Positions 43,925 to 57,430 are shown, numbered from the stretch's first letter. The stretch is 64,000 nucleotides of DNA from Diploptera punctata (GCA_030220185.1 JASPKZ010010239.1:631001-695000), one strand, 5' to 3'. The notes: generated from the sequence alone by a model not told the origin. Program-made: numbers and translations.

Positions 43925-44240
43925 TATATCCAGTCGCATGGGCTAGTGGTAACAGCTTCTGACTAGAGTTCATGGGGTACTGGTTTCGATTAACAGTCAG
44001 AAAACAGGATTTTTTTTTCTTAACGGGAATTATTCATGTGATCGCCCATAGTCCGGATTTAACCAAGTTCAGGTTTATAGTCTATCCTAGTGCTTCTTTA
44101 TAAATTATCAACTATCATGCCATAGGTTTAACGTAATTCCGCCTTCCAGGCGCCCCAACTTAAGAGGAGGGTCACAAATCCCTCATATCGTGAGGTAATA
44201 CCTTAAATATCATAAAGACAACTTGGTGGCACTGGTTAAA
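43925..44240 (+). mobile_element. SINE with C tail but a different tRNA-like head
   Basis: Head GTCGCATGGGCTAGTGGTAA...TGGTTTCGATTAACAGTC is unlike the SINE-A/B/C head. The 3' part (AACGTAATTCCGCCTTCCAG, GGCGCCCCAAC, GACAACTTGGTGGCACTGG) is the SINE-C tail. This is further evidence for tail exchange. Confidence 0.65.
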
Positions 44241-44702
44241 ACATATTTTATTTAAATACAGGTGATCTTATCCAGCCAATCTTCATTTATATTGTAGACC
44301 TATAGACTACAGAATGAAAATGACTTAGTGACCTTTCAGGAAAAAATCAAAATGTGTCATAAAATGTTATATAGCTTTATTTATGAGTATAATAATTGGA
44401 CGATTTACAAAATAACATATCGAGGATGCTGAATGTAGCAATGATACAAGTAGTTTATGGAACAAAAAAGGTTCACCTGAAATTTAAGATTTTAACGTTA
44501 TTACCAGGCGTTTAAGTGAAACAAAGACCGACATGATGGCATGGAATTGAAAAATACATCACCCGGCTGCAGCTAACCCTTTTGTTCTATTCATCCCCCT
44601 CTGTCTTGTCAGCCCGGCACGAGGGTGGCTTTGGCTTTCTTACTGAGCGCTCCGGGAGAGTTCTGCAACTTCACCCCGCTTCATGTCTAACTGCTACTTT
44701 TT
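44241..44702. other. no gene seen; small GC-richer patch
   Basis: AT-rich except 44560-44690, which is GC-richer (CTGTCTTGTCAGCCCGGCAC, GCGCTCCGGGAGAG) and unmatched elsewhere in the window. Nature unknown. Confidence 0.35.
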
Positions 44703-44705
44703 AAA

Positions 44706-44710
44706 AGTTA

Positions 44711-44781
<71 letters not shown>

Positions 44782-44805
44782 ATTATTATTGTTATTATTA
44801 TTATT
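44706..44805. repeat. (ATT)n microsatellite
   Basis: About 100 bases of ATT with an AATT break and a TTG variant. Confidence 0.95.
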
Positions 44806-44993
44806 CCAAGGATTATTAACACGTATTTAATTTTAGTTCAAATAATTACATTTGTTAAGTTCTATTTTATAACTATCCATGATAAGAATTTCACGAATTC
44901 GAACAAACCATAACACAGTCTAACGCCACAATTTTTCGCTTCCTGTTATCTGTTTCTTGACATCATATCTATGGATATGTACATTTTCCTTAA

Positions 44994-45632
44994 CCTTCCG
45001 TCGGGCGCATCTGATCTGAGAGGCACAGGTTGTCAATTTTGTCCCATTCTACTGCCATCAGACGTCGTTGACGACTGGACATCCGAGTAGCTGTTTCTAT
45101 TTACCTGCTCTAAACAACCGCCCTTCTCAGTTTGCTCTCGACCGTTACCATGGCAGGTTGTAGGCCTATATATTTTGTTCAGAGAAGTTCATTGCGCCCG
45201 AAATTATTACATTATTGAAGATGTGCATTTTAAAAATATTTGCAAAAAGAACATTATTTATTTAACTTATTTAGACTAAACAACGATATATTCTTGGATA
45301 ATTTTTCTAAAACCATAGGCTAAATGTTGATAATGTGAACTATTTTCAAGTATATTTGAACTGAACCTAACTTGTTCTTACTTTTATATCATGTTGTTTG
45401 AAGGCACGTCAAAAATTTTCTTAATATTTTTTAAATCAATATTATGTCCAAAAAAGTTTTCTAGCAGCAAATTTTGAATATTTTATCCGTTAGACATCCC
45501 TAACAATAACATTTCTTCGACTTCCTGTTGTTTAGATTGGCAAACAGTGAGTTAAATAATTTTTTTAAGCGTGTGCTGATCAGGCAGATTGCGCCCGAAC
45601 TCGAAGTCCAGAATATTGCGCCCGACGGAAGG
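44994..45632. mobile_element. piggyBac-type MITE
   Basis: Flanked by TTAA on both sides (44990-44993 and 45633-45636), the fixed piggyBac target. The ends are 16-bp perfect inverted repeats CCTTCCGTCGGGCGCA. The motif GCGCCCGA recurs inside near both ends (about 45195, 45590 and in the right terminus). The 639-bp interior is AT-rich and non-coding, so it must depend on another element's transposase. Confidence 0.88.
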
Positions 45633-45789
45633 TTAAATTAATATATTAATTATTGTACAGTTTTAATAGCTGATGATAGAACATTTTCCAAAGGGTCTAC
45701 TAGATGTTTTGACTGAAACACTAATTTGTTGACAAGGACTGAGATCTCAGTTACATAACCTTTTATTGTGAATATTACTAACTATTCTA

Positions 45790-46110
45790 GAACCCTCTAC
45801 TCGTGTCCGGCACAATACTAGGTCTGGAGTTGAGGTGAAGCCTTTATTATTGAGGGTCTGCGATATACAAAGATGACGGCTGAACATGCCTGTCGCACAT
45901 CACAGGGACAGATGAAATGAAATATAACGGCAGGGGTGGTGAAATGAAGTTTCTGATTGGGGAAGGCAAAAATCTCGAGAAAAAAAAAGGCTCTGTCTCT
46001 GAATCGTCCATCACGAACTACACATGAAGCAACCGAGATGCGAACTCTGCACCCTAAGGTGAATGGCGAGTGCCAAATTACTTGGGCCACGCCACGGAGC
46101 CGTCGTCATT
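45790..46110 (-). mobile_element. SINE-H
   Basis: Minus-strand head GCTCCGTGGCGTGGCCCAAG (A-box region) and GAGTTCGCATCTCGG (B box), then TCGAGATTTTTGCC and CCTGTGATGTGCGACAGG. The tail reads CCTCAACTCCAGACC...GTGCCGGACACGAGT. Related to 63405-63655. Confidence 0.72.
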
Positions 46111-47184
46111 ATTACTAAGTACTGTGTTTTTCTCACTTGCTTCAATATTTATTTAGAATACGTACTTTAACTATGTATTTACTTTTTTTTTAATCCATAA
46201 AAACAGTTCTGTGAAAATAATATAAGAGAATAACATGTATTTATAAACTCTAGGGAATACACATCGGTGTCATGAGCGATAGTAATGCTTTAATGATAAC
46301 CCTTTTTCTTATAAAGAGTTTAGTTGAAGAAGTAAAAGACTGTTTATTTTATCCCAATAACAATAGTTTTCTTTCGACCTTCGTCTGTTGACTTATGTAT
46401 TAGCGAAAGTAAAATGGTAGACATGACATTAAAAATTAACGACACTACATTTTACTATATATATTCTAAATAAATATAATATTTTATTATTATATTATCT
46501 GATTTTTGTCAATTTTTACCATTTTATTAACAAAATACCAACAAAAATCATTCGCCTTGTCACCTGACTACACTGTTCTTAAAATTAAATCAATTCTCTT
46601 AATTTCTAGACGTATTAACTGATCCATTTTTACCCAAATAATCACCCATTAGTAATTTAACGTTAACACTTTTAATATTATAAATATACGTGTTAAAATC
46701 GGTAATTTTGTAGTAGTAGGCCTATATTTTAAAATATATCTGCATAAGTATAATTTTAAACAAATATTTCCTTGCATTGCATTTTCAGTCCAAATTCATA
46801 CTGTTTATCAATAAATGGTTAAATATTTTTATAGAATTAAAACATTTATTTTTACTTTTTTAAAATAACGATTTATGCGCCCAACATTTTGAAAATTCTA
46901 GTATTTTGTTAAGACCCCTTAGATGATGAAGTATGGTTGATGGTGACGAAAAAGTGGGTGGCTTGATTGAGTGAGACTGCAAATGGTTTCATAATTTTAT
47001 TGGTAAGAACCAGAAGTCCAGGCGCATATGAGGGAGTAGTAGAGTATTAGAGAATTGAAAATGAACTAGATTCAGTTGTCTGTGGATAGGCACCAGTGGA
47101 GGTTCTTAGTGGATGTATTATTGGACATAAGGTTTCGATAAATCATAGAGTTAGTTGTAAGACTTCTTAATTATTTTCTCCCTA
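46111..47184. other. no gene seen
   Basis: Very AT-rich to 46880, then mixed. No open frame of note and no family recognised. Confidence 0.45.
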
Positions 47185-47832
47185 CCTTAGTTTAATCTCT
47201 CACTTGTAGGCACTTATACGTGGCCCATGGCACCCGGCCCTTAAAGGGACACGACCTGATATGAGAAGATTTGCAACTCAGGATTAACAATTATTTTTAT
47301 GACCAAACAAGGACATGGAGGGCCACCCTGGATGATCGATTGGCTTAATGCCACGACCACTTCCGAGATAACACTAACTTTTAAGACAAAAAACAAACCA
47401 TTCAAATTAAAGGGACACGACCCATCAAAACAAGATTGTATAACTCTGGATAACACGTACACTTTAATTTTGACCAAACAAGGACATGAAGGGCCACCCT
47501 GGATGGTGGGATAAATAGGGACAGACGGAATCCCGTTAATCCATTCACGCGCGTTCAATCCCATGATCACCTCCAAGACAACGCTAACTTTTAAGACAAG
47601 AAAACACCATTTACACAGACATTCATTCCAAACAAGGTGAATATGATATGGATGACTATGATGACCACATAATTTTCGGAGACCCTGTGGGTCTTAAAGT
47701 TTTGCTAACGTTTGTCTTATAGACGAGGAAACTCTAAAAAAAAAGAACCTACTCAGAAAACTTGTCTCGACTAGGGATCTAACCTGAGCCAGTTACAAAC
47801 GAGGCAATGACGTTACCTATAGGCTACAACGG
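47185..47832 (-). mobile_element. SINE-B with internal tandem duplication
   Basis: Tail (CACTTGTAGGCACTTATACG on the plus strand) and head (GATCTAACCTGAGCC, mutated B box) bracket a doubled middle. The block from TTAAAGGGACACGACC to CTAACTTTTAAGACAA occurs at 47241-47393 and again at 47407-47600. Both repeats keep CAAACAAGGACATG and GGGCCACCCTGGATG. Confidence 0.75.
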
Positions 47833-48673
47833 TTGGATTTTGCAGAAAAAAATATCTAAAAAAGGGCTAACTCACGAGTTCAAACATGAGTTTTAAATAA
47901 GTTCATTAAAACTTTAATGTTCAACATTTTTTGAAGCAGACTACATGCATTTAAGCAATAATTGACAATTCAATTACGGGTTTGAAGTCCTGGATGGCTC
48001 TTGAGACGTGTCGAGGTAATATCTGGGCACACACAGATGGAGGGAATTGGACGGGGGATAAAAGAAGTGTATATATTGCGTTTCAGCTCAGACGCTTTCT
48101 CCCATTTGTCTTTATTCATTTTCTATTTGTAGGTGTAATGCGAATTGAAAAGAATGACAGATCGTGTCTATCTAGCTCTAGAGTCTTCTTCAATCGATAT
48201 TGCCAATACGTCGATAGGAGCTAAGTCATTAGGATTCGTATCCAGCACGTGCTACTTGTGATGAATAGATTACAAAAATTCGTGTAATAATAAGAACATC
48301 AACGACTTCATTTTCACTTGGTGATGTCGAATTTTTTTTATTAATGTTCAGGGGTTGAATCCACCCCCTCACAATTATTCAAACCGCGACGCTGTAACAG
48401 GTGCTGCTTGTTACCCTTCCTAGAAAAATGTTATTTATGCCTTTCAAAATCTTTCGTTCACACCGCTACACTTTTCATCTCCATTGTAATAATTTATTGA
48501 TTCGATTACGGTTACGTTTGAAAATAATCATGGCATGAAAAGTGAATTAAAATAAATTGAAGTGAAATTTTAGGTTGTATTCTATTGTAAACTTCGCCAG
48601 GTCTACTGAAATGTTTCGTTAAATACTGTGCAAAAACTTAAATCCATTCGGATATAATTGTTTAACTTTCTTT
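47833..48673. other. no gene seen
   Basis: Includes an 80-codon plus-strand frame (47982-48224) with no recognisable domain. Some parts have moderate GC content. Confidence 0.4.
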
Positions 48674-48686
48674 AAAAATCTTCACA

Positions 48687-49044
48687 GTCCACCGCTGTGG
48701 TCTCAAGGCAGCATGCTGCCTTGTCACGAGCAGGCCCGGGTTCAATCCCCCGGTCGGGACAAGTTTCTTGGGTGTGGTTATTTTTCGGGGGTTTCTTCAC
48801 CTGTAAGACAAATGTCAGGAAATATTAAGGCCAAAAGAGTCCCCAAATCATTTGGCCATCATAATCACCATTATCTTATTCATTAAGTTTAGGACTAACG
48901 CCTCTCCTGACACATCATTACCCTCATTGGGGCAACGTAACTTCATCTTCCAGGCGCCCTAACCTCAGAAATGGGCTACAATACGTCAATGCAAGGACAG
49001 AATACCAAAAATGTGCAAATGACAAATTGGTGGTGGCATTGAAT
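48687..49044 (+). mobile_element. SINE-C, full length
   Basis: Head GTCCACCGCTGTGGTCTCAA and B box GGTTCAATCCCC with the shared centre. The C tail reads CTCATTGGGGCAACGTAAC, TTCCAGGCGCCCTAACC and AATTGGTGGTGGCATTGAA. An exact 13-bp TSD, AAAAATCTTCACA, lies at 48674-48686 and 49045-49057. It defines the C tail's true 3' end. Confidence 0.94.
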
Positions 49045-49057
49045 AAAAATCTTCACA

Positions 49058-49370
49058 TAATTTAAAAATAGATTCTTCAGAATATATTTTTGAAGCTTTT
49101 GTTACTTAAAAAAATGTTGAGATATTTTGTGCACCAAATTGAATGATATTTAAGGGAATGTGAAATCTCTATTGCAGTAGTGTTAAACTAACCAAACTGA
49201 TGTCTCATTTTCTCTGGAACTATTTAATTAAAATGTATAGTGTACAAATTCATATCTTGTAAATTCACTGATATACATTCTTGAACATTTTCTGATCTTA
49301 CGGCAAGATATGATGAACCTTTAAATTTGCAATTTATCCTATAATATAAAAGTATAATTTATTTAATATT
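49058..49370. other. no gene seen
   Basis: AT-rich. Confidence 0.5.
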
Positions 49371-49377
49371 TTATTAC

Positions 49378-50560
49378 ATATCATCATCATCCTCCTATGG
49401 TGTCCTCCTTCAGGAGATTGATTCCAACTATGCCTCAAAACATCTCTATCTTCCCATGCTTTGCTTCTTTTTAGTTCTTCCCAGTCGTACCGGTATCCTC
49501 TCTCTTGTAGACTTTTCTTCACTTGGTTAATCCATCTTTCTCGTGGTCGTTTTCCTTGTATCTTGAGATTTAACAGTTTATTTGTGGTAATATTTCCTTT
49601 TCCATTCTTTTTAAATGCCCACACCATTTTAATATACATTTTTATGTCTTTCGTTAATTTTTCTACACTTAATGCCTCTCTGATTTTGTCATTCCTTATT
49701 CCATCTCTCCTTGTTTTATGTACAATTCCACGTAAGAATTACGTATTATAGATACTGTCTCATAATTGATGACGGCTTATTAAGAAATCTTTGGAATTTG
49801 TCTGACAAGAAATTGAACTACTCTTCAAAGTAGAGATAATCAGAGTGAAACAGTCATAAGCACAATTAATCATGGGTTTATTTACCACCAAACTTTGTCA
49901 TATTGGTAAAGAATTATGGATTTTGTACAACTAAAATGCTTATGTCTTCTGAATTTGAAAGGAAAAGTAACTTTCCATGTGCCCTTCAAATATTATTATT
50001 TTACTGACTGTTACATTTGGAGTTGTTTCTCTGTTCCGAATTTCAATTTCCTTCTATCTAGTTTTCAGCCAATACAATTTCTCTGGTCTTTTAAATTTAC
50101 CGTAATAAAATATTTAAATCTAATTCAAGGACAAGTGTCCTGGGTAAAGGGTTCTTTTCTGAGTATATGATACATTCTTCTACTTCATGAAATTAGGCCT
50201 TTTGACCTATCTTCACATCAAGTGCGATGTAATAAATCTTCCTATATAGTAAATGGGTGCCCTACATATCTATGTCCTATTGGTTTGTGCTTTAATAATA
50301 GCTGAGGGATTCTATCTGTAGGCATTTTTTAACATATTTATTCCAGTTGTTTCTCATATATATAAATTCTGTTTGTTAAATTAAAAATACTTAAGTATTT
50401 TCTAATATCTTAATTTATGTTTCGGTCCAAAATTGTCACACCTACTACTGAACGTAAGAACTTCATTTCTGCAGTTTCTATTTTTCTTCTGTCTGAACGG
50501 CTAAGAGTCCAATTCTCACTTGCATATGTTAAGACAAGCACTGCCATAATTTATTAAAAT
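49378..50560 (-). mobile_element. LINE-b relative, degenerate
   Basis: The 3' end on the minus strand is (ATG)n. The frame at 49334-49639 gives NLKIQGKRPRERWINQVKKSL, YDWEELKRSKAWEDRDVLR, the LINE C-terminal tail. At 50400-50550 the minus strand encodes NWTLSRSDRRKIETAEMKFLR-like sequence, the reverse transcriptase C-terminal region. The stretch between is heavily decayed or partly foreign. Confidence 0.7.
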
Positions 50561-50584
50561 TTTAATTGTGTGCTACTCAAAGAT

Positions 50585-50913
50585 ACCCATAAGACAAATA
50601 TCAGGAAACTCTAGTGACCAAGTAATACCCTAACATCATCTCACATCAACAATCTTCATTATAATTTCCGCCCTGTTTAGTAGGGGCCTATGCATATAGG
50701 AGTGAAATGCGTGAATTTTCTTGTATGTTCGTGTCGTTTCGGAGTTTGTCCTAGCTCTGAGCTGATAACTCATCCAGGGAGGGCCTCCGTGTATTTACTT
50801 GGTCAAAAACGTAAGTGTGTGATCAAAAGTTTGAAATCCTCTCCCGATAGGTCGTGCTTTGTAAGAGCTAGGTGGCGTGGAGTACATATATTACCCACGA
50901 GATTAAACTACGT
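50585..50913 (+). mobile_element. SINE-B, 5'-truncated
   Basis: CATAAGACAAATATCAGG, GAGCTGATAACTCATCCAGG, CTCTCCCGATAGGTCG and GAGATTAAACTACG: centre and B tail without the head. Confidence 0.78.
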
Positions 50914-50919
50914 AATAGT

Positions 50920-51058
50920 GTATTACAATACGAGGTTGGGAAGTGGTTTTACAGAAGCCAGGAAATGTTTAAAATGCGAGCGATAGCGAGGTTTTTAATT
51001 TCCGAGATTCTGTAAAACACTTCACAGTCGTGCGTTTTACATTATTTTTTGTATAATA
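50920..51058 (+). repeat. dispersed hairpin repeat, copy 2
   Basis: GGGAAGTGGTTTTACAGAAG pairs with TTCTGTAAAACACTTC around GCGAGCGATAGCGAGG. Matches 17725-17872. It starts within a few bases of the SINE-B 3' end. Confidence 0.65.
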
Positions 51059-51699
51059 GCATGTGAATATGCATGTGGGGATTAAATAGCTGCTCGATAT
51101 GAACCTGGAACGTGTTTATTAAGAGTCTCTATGAACAAGGATAGAAAATGTGGTTTAATCGGGAGTGTGGTAGAACAGGGTTCGCTCGGTTTTTCTGGGG
51201 TTGAAGTTGGGTAAGATGCGAGGAAAGTTTGTACATATATAATGTACATCCACCCCCTGAGGCAAGTTTTACCGCTAAATCATGGCTGAGTCTCCTGCAA
51301 GAACACCGCCACTACAATACACTATTGTGTACCGTGACTTGTGTTAGCAAAAATGTGATTTATTATATTTGTTCGTTTTAAAAACCTCTTAACAACCAAC
51401 GTAAAACAATGAGGGAAACAAAAACATTTGGGGTCTGCGGGATGCCATATTATACAGTCGCCAATTGTTTTTAGCCATGAGTAGAACTCATTATCTTAAA
51501 TCTTGAAAAATGTACAAAAATGTGATTAAGACGTTTATGTACCCAGGTACATTTCATCCTAAATTCTGATAATCTCTAATTTTAATACATTTATATTTGA
51601 TAACGTAAGTCAGACAACAGGTTACTAACGGGCATCAATTGCTCGATATTTTAACAGTACAACATCGAAAAATAAACGTATAAAAACAAAACTAAGGCC
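51059..51699. other. no gene seen
   Basis: Mixed composition with no recognised feature. Confidence 0.45.
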
Positions 51700-52340
51700 A
51701 GAATTTATAAAACAGTACTAAGATCTATTATAACTTATCAGGCAGAAACAAGACCAGATACTGTAAACAAAAATATTATTGGAAAGTTCGTAAAATTGTG
51801 AGGAAAACCTTATGGGATTGAGAAAGGAGTGAAAGTATCAGAGAAACATGTGCATTCCAAGATATTAAGAAATGGGTAATAGGAGGTAACAAGAATGGGA
51901 TGCGCATATAAGCAGGATAGACAGCAATAGAATTGTAAAGGCTGCAAGACATAATCTATCTAGAGGCAGAAGGCAACAGGGACGTCCCAGAAAGCGGTGG
52001 TATGTCGAACTAAAAAATATATGTTTTGAACCTATATTGCAAAAATTAAAAACATATATTTCATAATTAATCTATAAAAAGAAGATTAATTAAAATACTA
52101 TATATATAAATAAGGGAATCTGTGAGAAGAGATGGAGACATTAAATAAATACCAAAACGACCGTTAAAATTATATAGGATGGACAACGCAAGAAGGCCGA
52201 AGAAAATCTTACAATTGATACCACCAGGAGAAAGAGAACGGGACGACCTAAACACAGTTGGAATAAATATATCCAGAGAGCCGTGACAGGAAGGAGTTTA
52301 GAAGAAAAAGTCTGCTTTGCTACGTTCAATGCTACGCCGT
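51700..52340 (+). mobile_element. LINE C-terminal remnants, two adjoining pieces
   Basis: Piece one (51700-52030) translates in broken frames to ETCAFQDI, ARHNLSRGRRQQGRPRKRW. Piece two (52120-52340) gives RRPKKIL...GERERGRPKHSW-like and KYIQRAVTGRSLEEK. Both are the GRPRKRW-type tails seen at LINE ends. They are probably two overlapping remnants. Confidence 0.65.
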
Positions 52341-52372
52341 AGCCCAGAGATCGCACCGGTAAACAACAATAC

Positions 52373-52391
52373 TACTACTACTACTACTAAC

Positions 52392-52432
<41 letters not shown>
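52373..52432. repeat. (ACT)n(AAT)n microsatellite
   Basis: ACT repeats changing to AAT repeats. Confidence 0.93.
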
Positions 52433-52435
<3 letters not shown>

Positions 52436-52915
52436 CAATTTTGATTTAAATTGGGAGATAAAAAACCGTTTTTGTAAAATCAATGAAGTAAGATATACAA
52501 AGATGCATTTGTCTAAGTAAATAGATCTCCAAATAATATTAAATACTATAATGAAAATGCATTTAAAATAAACATAGCCTAACGCTATAAAGAAAAGAGA
52601 TTCATCTCGCATCACATCAACAGAGATCAAATTCATGACGACCAGCAACATAAGCATGGCAAGATCATAAAACCAATTTTTGAACAATACAAAATTACAG
52701 GAACAGATAGAGAGTACACGTTGTAAATTGACCAGAGAATGACTACCTAATTTGATATTAAAATAATTTCAAATTGGGAAACGTAGCCAAGGTGGACCAC
52801 TTAAAATAGTACTGGAAAGATAATGAGACCGGAACAGGTTACTAGGCCTTCATACTCGACTGCTTAATGATGATATTATGATTGTGATAGTTTTAAATAC
52901 CACACACTTAAAAAT
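52433..52915. other. no gene seen
   Basis: AT-rich. Minus-strand Tyr-rich open frame begins in the microsatellite and is an artefact. Confidence 0.45.
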
Positions 52916-52917
52916 AC

Positions 52918-53905
52918 ATGTATAAATAATTTGTTATATTGCTGATGATGTAGTTTTATTAAATGATAGCGAGATGATACTAATGACCAGGTCACTCTAT
53001 TGAGTGACGCTAAGAAATTGGGACTGGAAGTAAACATCAATGAAACTAAATATATGCTCACGTATAGAAATATATAAAGGAAATAGTTAATGACAAATGT
53101 GCGAAATTTTGAAGAATTGGCTGAATTAAAATACTTAGGAACAATAATTACAAATAGGAATGAGGTGCACAAAGAAATTAAGTACATGCTCCATTCTGAA
53201 AATGCGTTCTATTATGCATTACAGGGACTCTTCTCATCCCACGTTCTCTAAAAAAAAACGTAAAATGAAAATATATAAAACTGATATTCTTCCGGTTATA
53301 TTACTATATGTATGCGAAATATGGACTCTTACTTTAAAAGAGGTGAAAAGATTACGAGTATTTGAGACTAAAGTTATTAGAAAATTTTAGACCAACGAGA
53401 GATGAACAGACAGGTGAAATGTGAACACTACATAAAGTCAGCTATAGCCTATGCTCTTTGTAGGAAACCAGATATAAAAAAACTTCACGACACGACAAGC
53501 CTAGAAGCTCCTTGGCTATTGGCCTCACATCCACATGTGTTATCACAGGGGAGATATGTGGTCAGCATGTCGCGACCCCGAGCCGTTATAGCTGGTTTCC
53601 TCGGCTACGGCGCGGGATACACATAAGAAGAGTTAAATCTCCTAGACTGCGATGGAATGGGGAATGGGACGAACTGGCAATGAAACAGGGGCATGGAAAC
53701 TCCTTGTAGAAGAATAGAGGGAAAGCGCCTAATAGGCATACCAAAATGAGATGGAAGATTAACATTAACTATAATTTGATTGAAGTAGATTACCCAAGCG
53801 ATGATTGGAAAACATTAGCTCAGAATACGGATGTATGGGAAGTTTGTGTCCACGCGGTCATAAACATACGGTTTGGATAGTAGGCCTACTAGTGAGTTAG
53901 AAGAG
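52918..53905 (+). mobile_element. LINE-a, degenerate, with a 140-base insert
   Basis: Begins at the YADD motif (TATATTGCTGATGATGTAG gives YIADDVV). It continues through KYLGTIITNRNEVHKEIKY, YVCEIWTLTLKEVKRLRV and the GRPRMRW-equivalent, and ends GATAGTAGGCCTACTAGTGAG at the LINE-a 3' end. Frames are broken in many places. A foreign segment splits the RTVKSRRLRW region at 53481-53622. Confidence 0.82.
53481..53622 (+). mobile_element. short insert related to the 683-bp retroposon
   Basis: Starts ACGACACGACAAGCCTAGAA and contains GGCCTCACATCCACATGTGT and TGGTCAGCATGTCGCGACC. The first half resembles the minus-strand start of 20116-20798. LINE-a coding sequence resumes on both sides. Confidence 0.55.
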
Positions 53906-55069
53906 TTTATAAAATATATATATTAATTTTTGCTTCAAAGATAATGCTGGCCGATTTACAGATATTAGAGAATAAAAATTGAAAGCGAGCTGATAGATAT
54001 ACCATCTAAATGTAATACAAAACTATAATTTGGAATAAAATAGTAAGAAAATACAAAGTACTTCTGTCACTCAACCTTAGCGAAGGGTGTGTATATGTAG
54101 GGTGGATCCTGGGAAATATAAGAATTTTACAAGAATAAACACCAACTCACTATGTACAAACAAATATCTTTCACTTCCTCCTGTACAATGTACACAACAC
54201 AAATACACATCACATAATAATAAGGGATGTGTAAATTAAAAATATACCATATAATCATCTTATATCATCTTAGTGCGGAACCTGAGTATCGGATAATATA
54301 ATGTACACCCTTGCGTGCGATGACACATAAGTCGGATTAACAAAATTAGTTTTTTGTTTACTTTCACAAGAAGGAAATTAATTAAATTCTAATGTATTTT
54401 TCAACCCAAGTTCTGCTAGATGCTTTCAGATATTCACCCCCATCTGACATTTTTTGTTTAATTTTTTATAATTGTTAATAACAATGTAAAACTAAATAAT
54501 AAAAATACACCTTTTCTTGACTTCTTGACTTATGTGAGAATAATATTGTCTATAATAATTTTCGTCAATATCTCGATCAACATACTCCGACACCATTTGC
54601 TTACTATATGTTTTCTATTCTAGAAATATGTTAATAAAAATTCCACATTCATCATTGGCAGATCCTAGATTTCCTGGGTACAAAATAAAGCATGTAAGTA
54701 AAAATTTACACTTTCGTATTTTACATGACATACCAAAATCATATTTCAAAATGTCTAATATTTATAAGAATATTAAAAAACAAGCACCTAAAATATTTTT
54801 GGTAAAAAATTCTGATCAAAAATATAAATTCTATAAAACAATGCACTCGAGTGAGCATTCATTTTATATCTGTTAAAAATACCAATATAATAATAGGTAG
54901 TAACTACGACTAGGAATTATGTGTATACGGTACAATACAAAATTGTTTACTCATAAAGTGCAATCATATTTTCTTAAATAATTAGAATTTTAAGTATAGA
55001 AATCGATGTTTTAAGAAGATCAGCTGGAAAATCTACAATGGATAGAATGCATAATAAATAAATGAAGGA
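53906..55069. other. no confirmed gene; orphan 82-codon frame at 54628-54876
   Basis: AT-rich. The frame at 54628-54876 (plus) starts with a real ATG, is Lys/Ile-rich, ends in TAA and follows TTTTCTATTCTAG, a plausible splice acceptor. I recognise no domain. It could be a last exon, a chance frame or an old element. Confidence 0.3.
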
Positions 55070-55350
55070 AATTATCGGTGTACAAGAGGTGCCGAACATC
55101 ATATACATTATAGAAAAGAAAATATTACAGTAGTATGGCCATGTCAAAGAGTGCCAGAGCAAAGATTGCATAAAATTGTTATGTAATGCATCCCAATGGA
55201 AAGGAGGAAGATCGAAGAAAACTTGGATAGAAGAGATACAATCGGCTATGAATATCAGAGGATTGGAGGAAGATCAATGGATGCACAGAGAGGAATGACG
55301 TTTGATTTCCGGAAGACGGCGGCAGCTGCCATGATACCGGATGATGATGA
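55070..55350 (+). mobile_element. LINE-b-type 3' end
   Basis: Translates in pieces to YYGHVKECQSK-like, RRKMEEDRRKLG and EEDQWMHREE, then CCGGATGATGATGATG. Same gene end as 29470-29678, with a longer (ATG)n tail. Confidence 0.8.
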
Positions 55351-55369
55351 TGATGATGAATTATATTAA

Positions 55370-55373
<4 letters not shown>

Positions 55374-55402
<29 letters not shown>

Positions 55403-55456
55403 GTTATTATTTTCATCATCACCATTATTATTATTACTATTATTATTATTATTTCA
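55374..55456. repeat. (ATT)n microsatellite
   Basis: ATT runs interrupted by TTCATCATCACC. Confidence 0.93.
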
Positions 55457-55459
55457 ACT

Positions 55460-55878
55460 GAAATTAAATAGATTTAGACAATTTTGTGGAAAAATAGTGA
55501 GAAGATTGAAATATGAAGTACAAACGCAAATGTTACTGAAGTTCTATAAACTGATTGCATTGCCATTAGTTCTATAGGGCAGTGAGAACTGGACATTAAT
55601 TGCAGACCAGTTAAAACAAATAGAATCTTCAGAAAAGAGATTTATTTTATTTGTATAAAATTATACGTTATTAGATGATAGGAGAAGCGCAGGCATCAGG
55701 AATGAACTGAATATACAACCAACTACGGCAATGATCGAAAAAAATATAGAACCAATTGGAGAGACCATTTTCAACGATTATCTCCAACTAGAATAGCAAA
55801 AGCCGTCCTAAATTACAATCGTCTTGGAAAAATAGGTGTTAACCGAGCTATGAAGAGATGGTGTGACCTGTTTTAAAT
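55460..55878 (+). mobile_element. LINE-b fragment
   Basis: LNRFRQFCGKIVRRLKYEVQ, KFYKLIALPLVL, then a stop at TAG where YG is expected, ENWTLIADQLKQIESSEKRF, DDRRSAGIRNELNI and GVNRAMKRWCDLF. This is the same C-terminal region as 19052-19468 and 62644-62985. Several frame breaks. Confidence 0.82.
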
Positions 55879-55880
55879 CT

Positions 55881-56075
55881 GTCCGTTGCCGTGTCGTAGT
55901 CGGTAGAGTCCCTACCTTCCACTCCGGCGACCCAGGTTCGATTCCTGGCGGGGTAGGGGATTTTAAATCTCCACCTTGGGTCTGGGTGTGTGTGTGTGTG
56001 TCTTGTCCTTGTGTCTATGTGATAATGAAAGAAAGTTAACAAACAGGTAAAGCAAAAAGAAAAAAAAATAAATAT
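55881..56075 (+). mobile_element. SINE-I, copy 1
   Basis: tRNA-like head GTCCGTTGCCGTGTCGTAGT with A box TCGTAGTCGGTAG and B box GGTTCGATTCCTGG. Then TAAATCTCCACCTTGGGTC, a TG run, GTTAACAAACAGGTAAA and a poly-A-rich 3' end. Copy 2 is at 57431-57600. Confidence 0.9.
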
Positions 56076-56079
56076 GAAA

Positions 56080-57345
<1,266 letters not shown>

Positions 57346-57430
57346 TAAAAAGGTAAAAACAGCTAGGAAAACCAGTATAAACAAATGGAAAAAATGACCT
57401 TGTCAATGAAGCCAGGCGTACAGGATTTTT

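Noticed and set aside
46880..47180. Possible second piggyBac fragment because of GCGCCCAAC
   Set aside because: A single short similarity with no TTAA-flanked ends.
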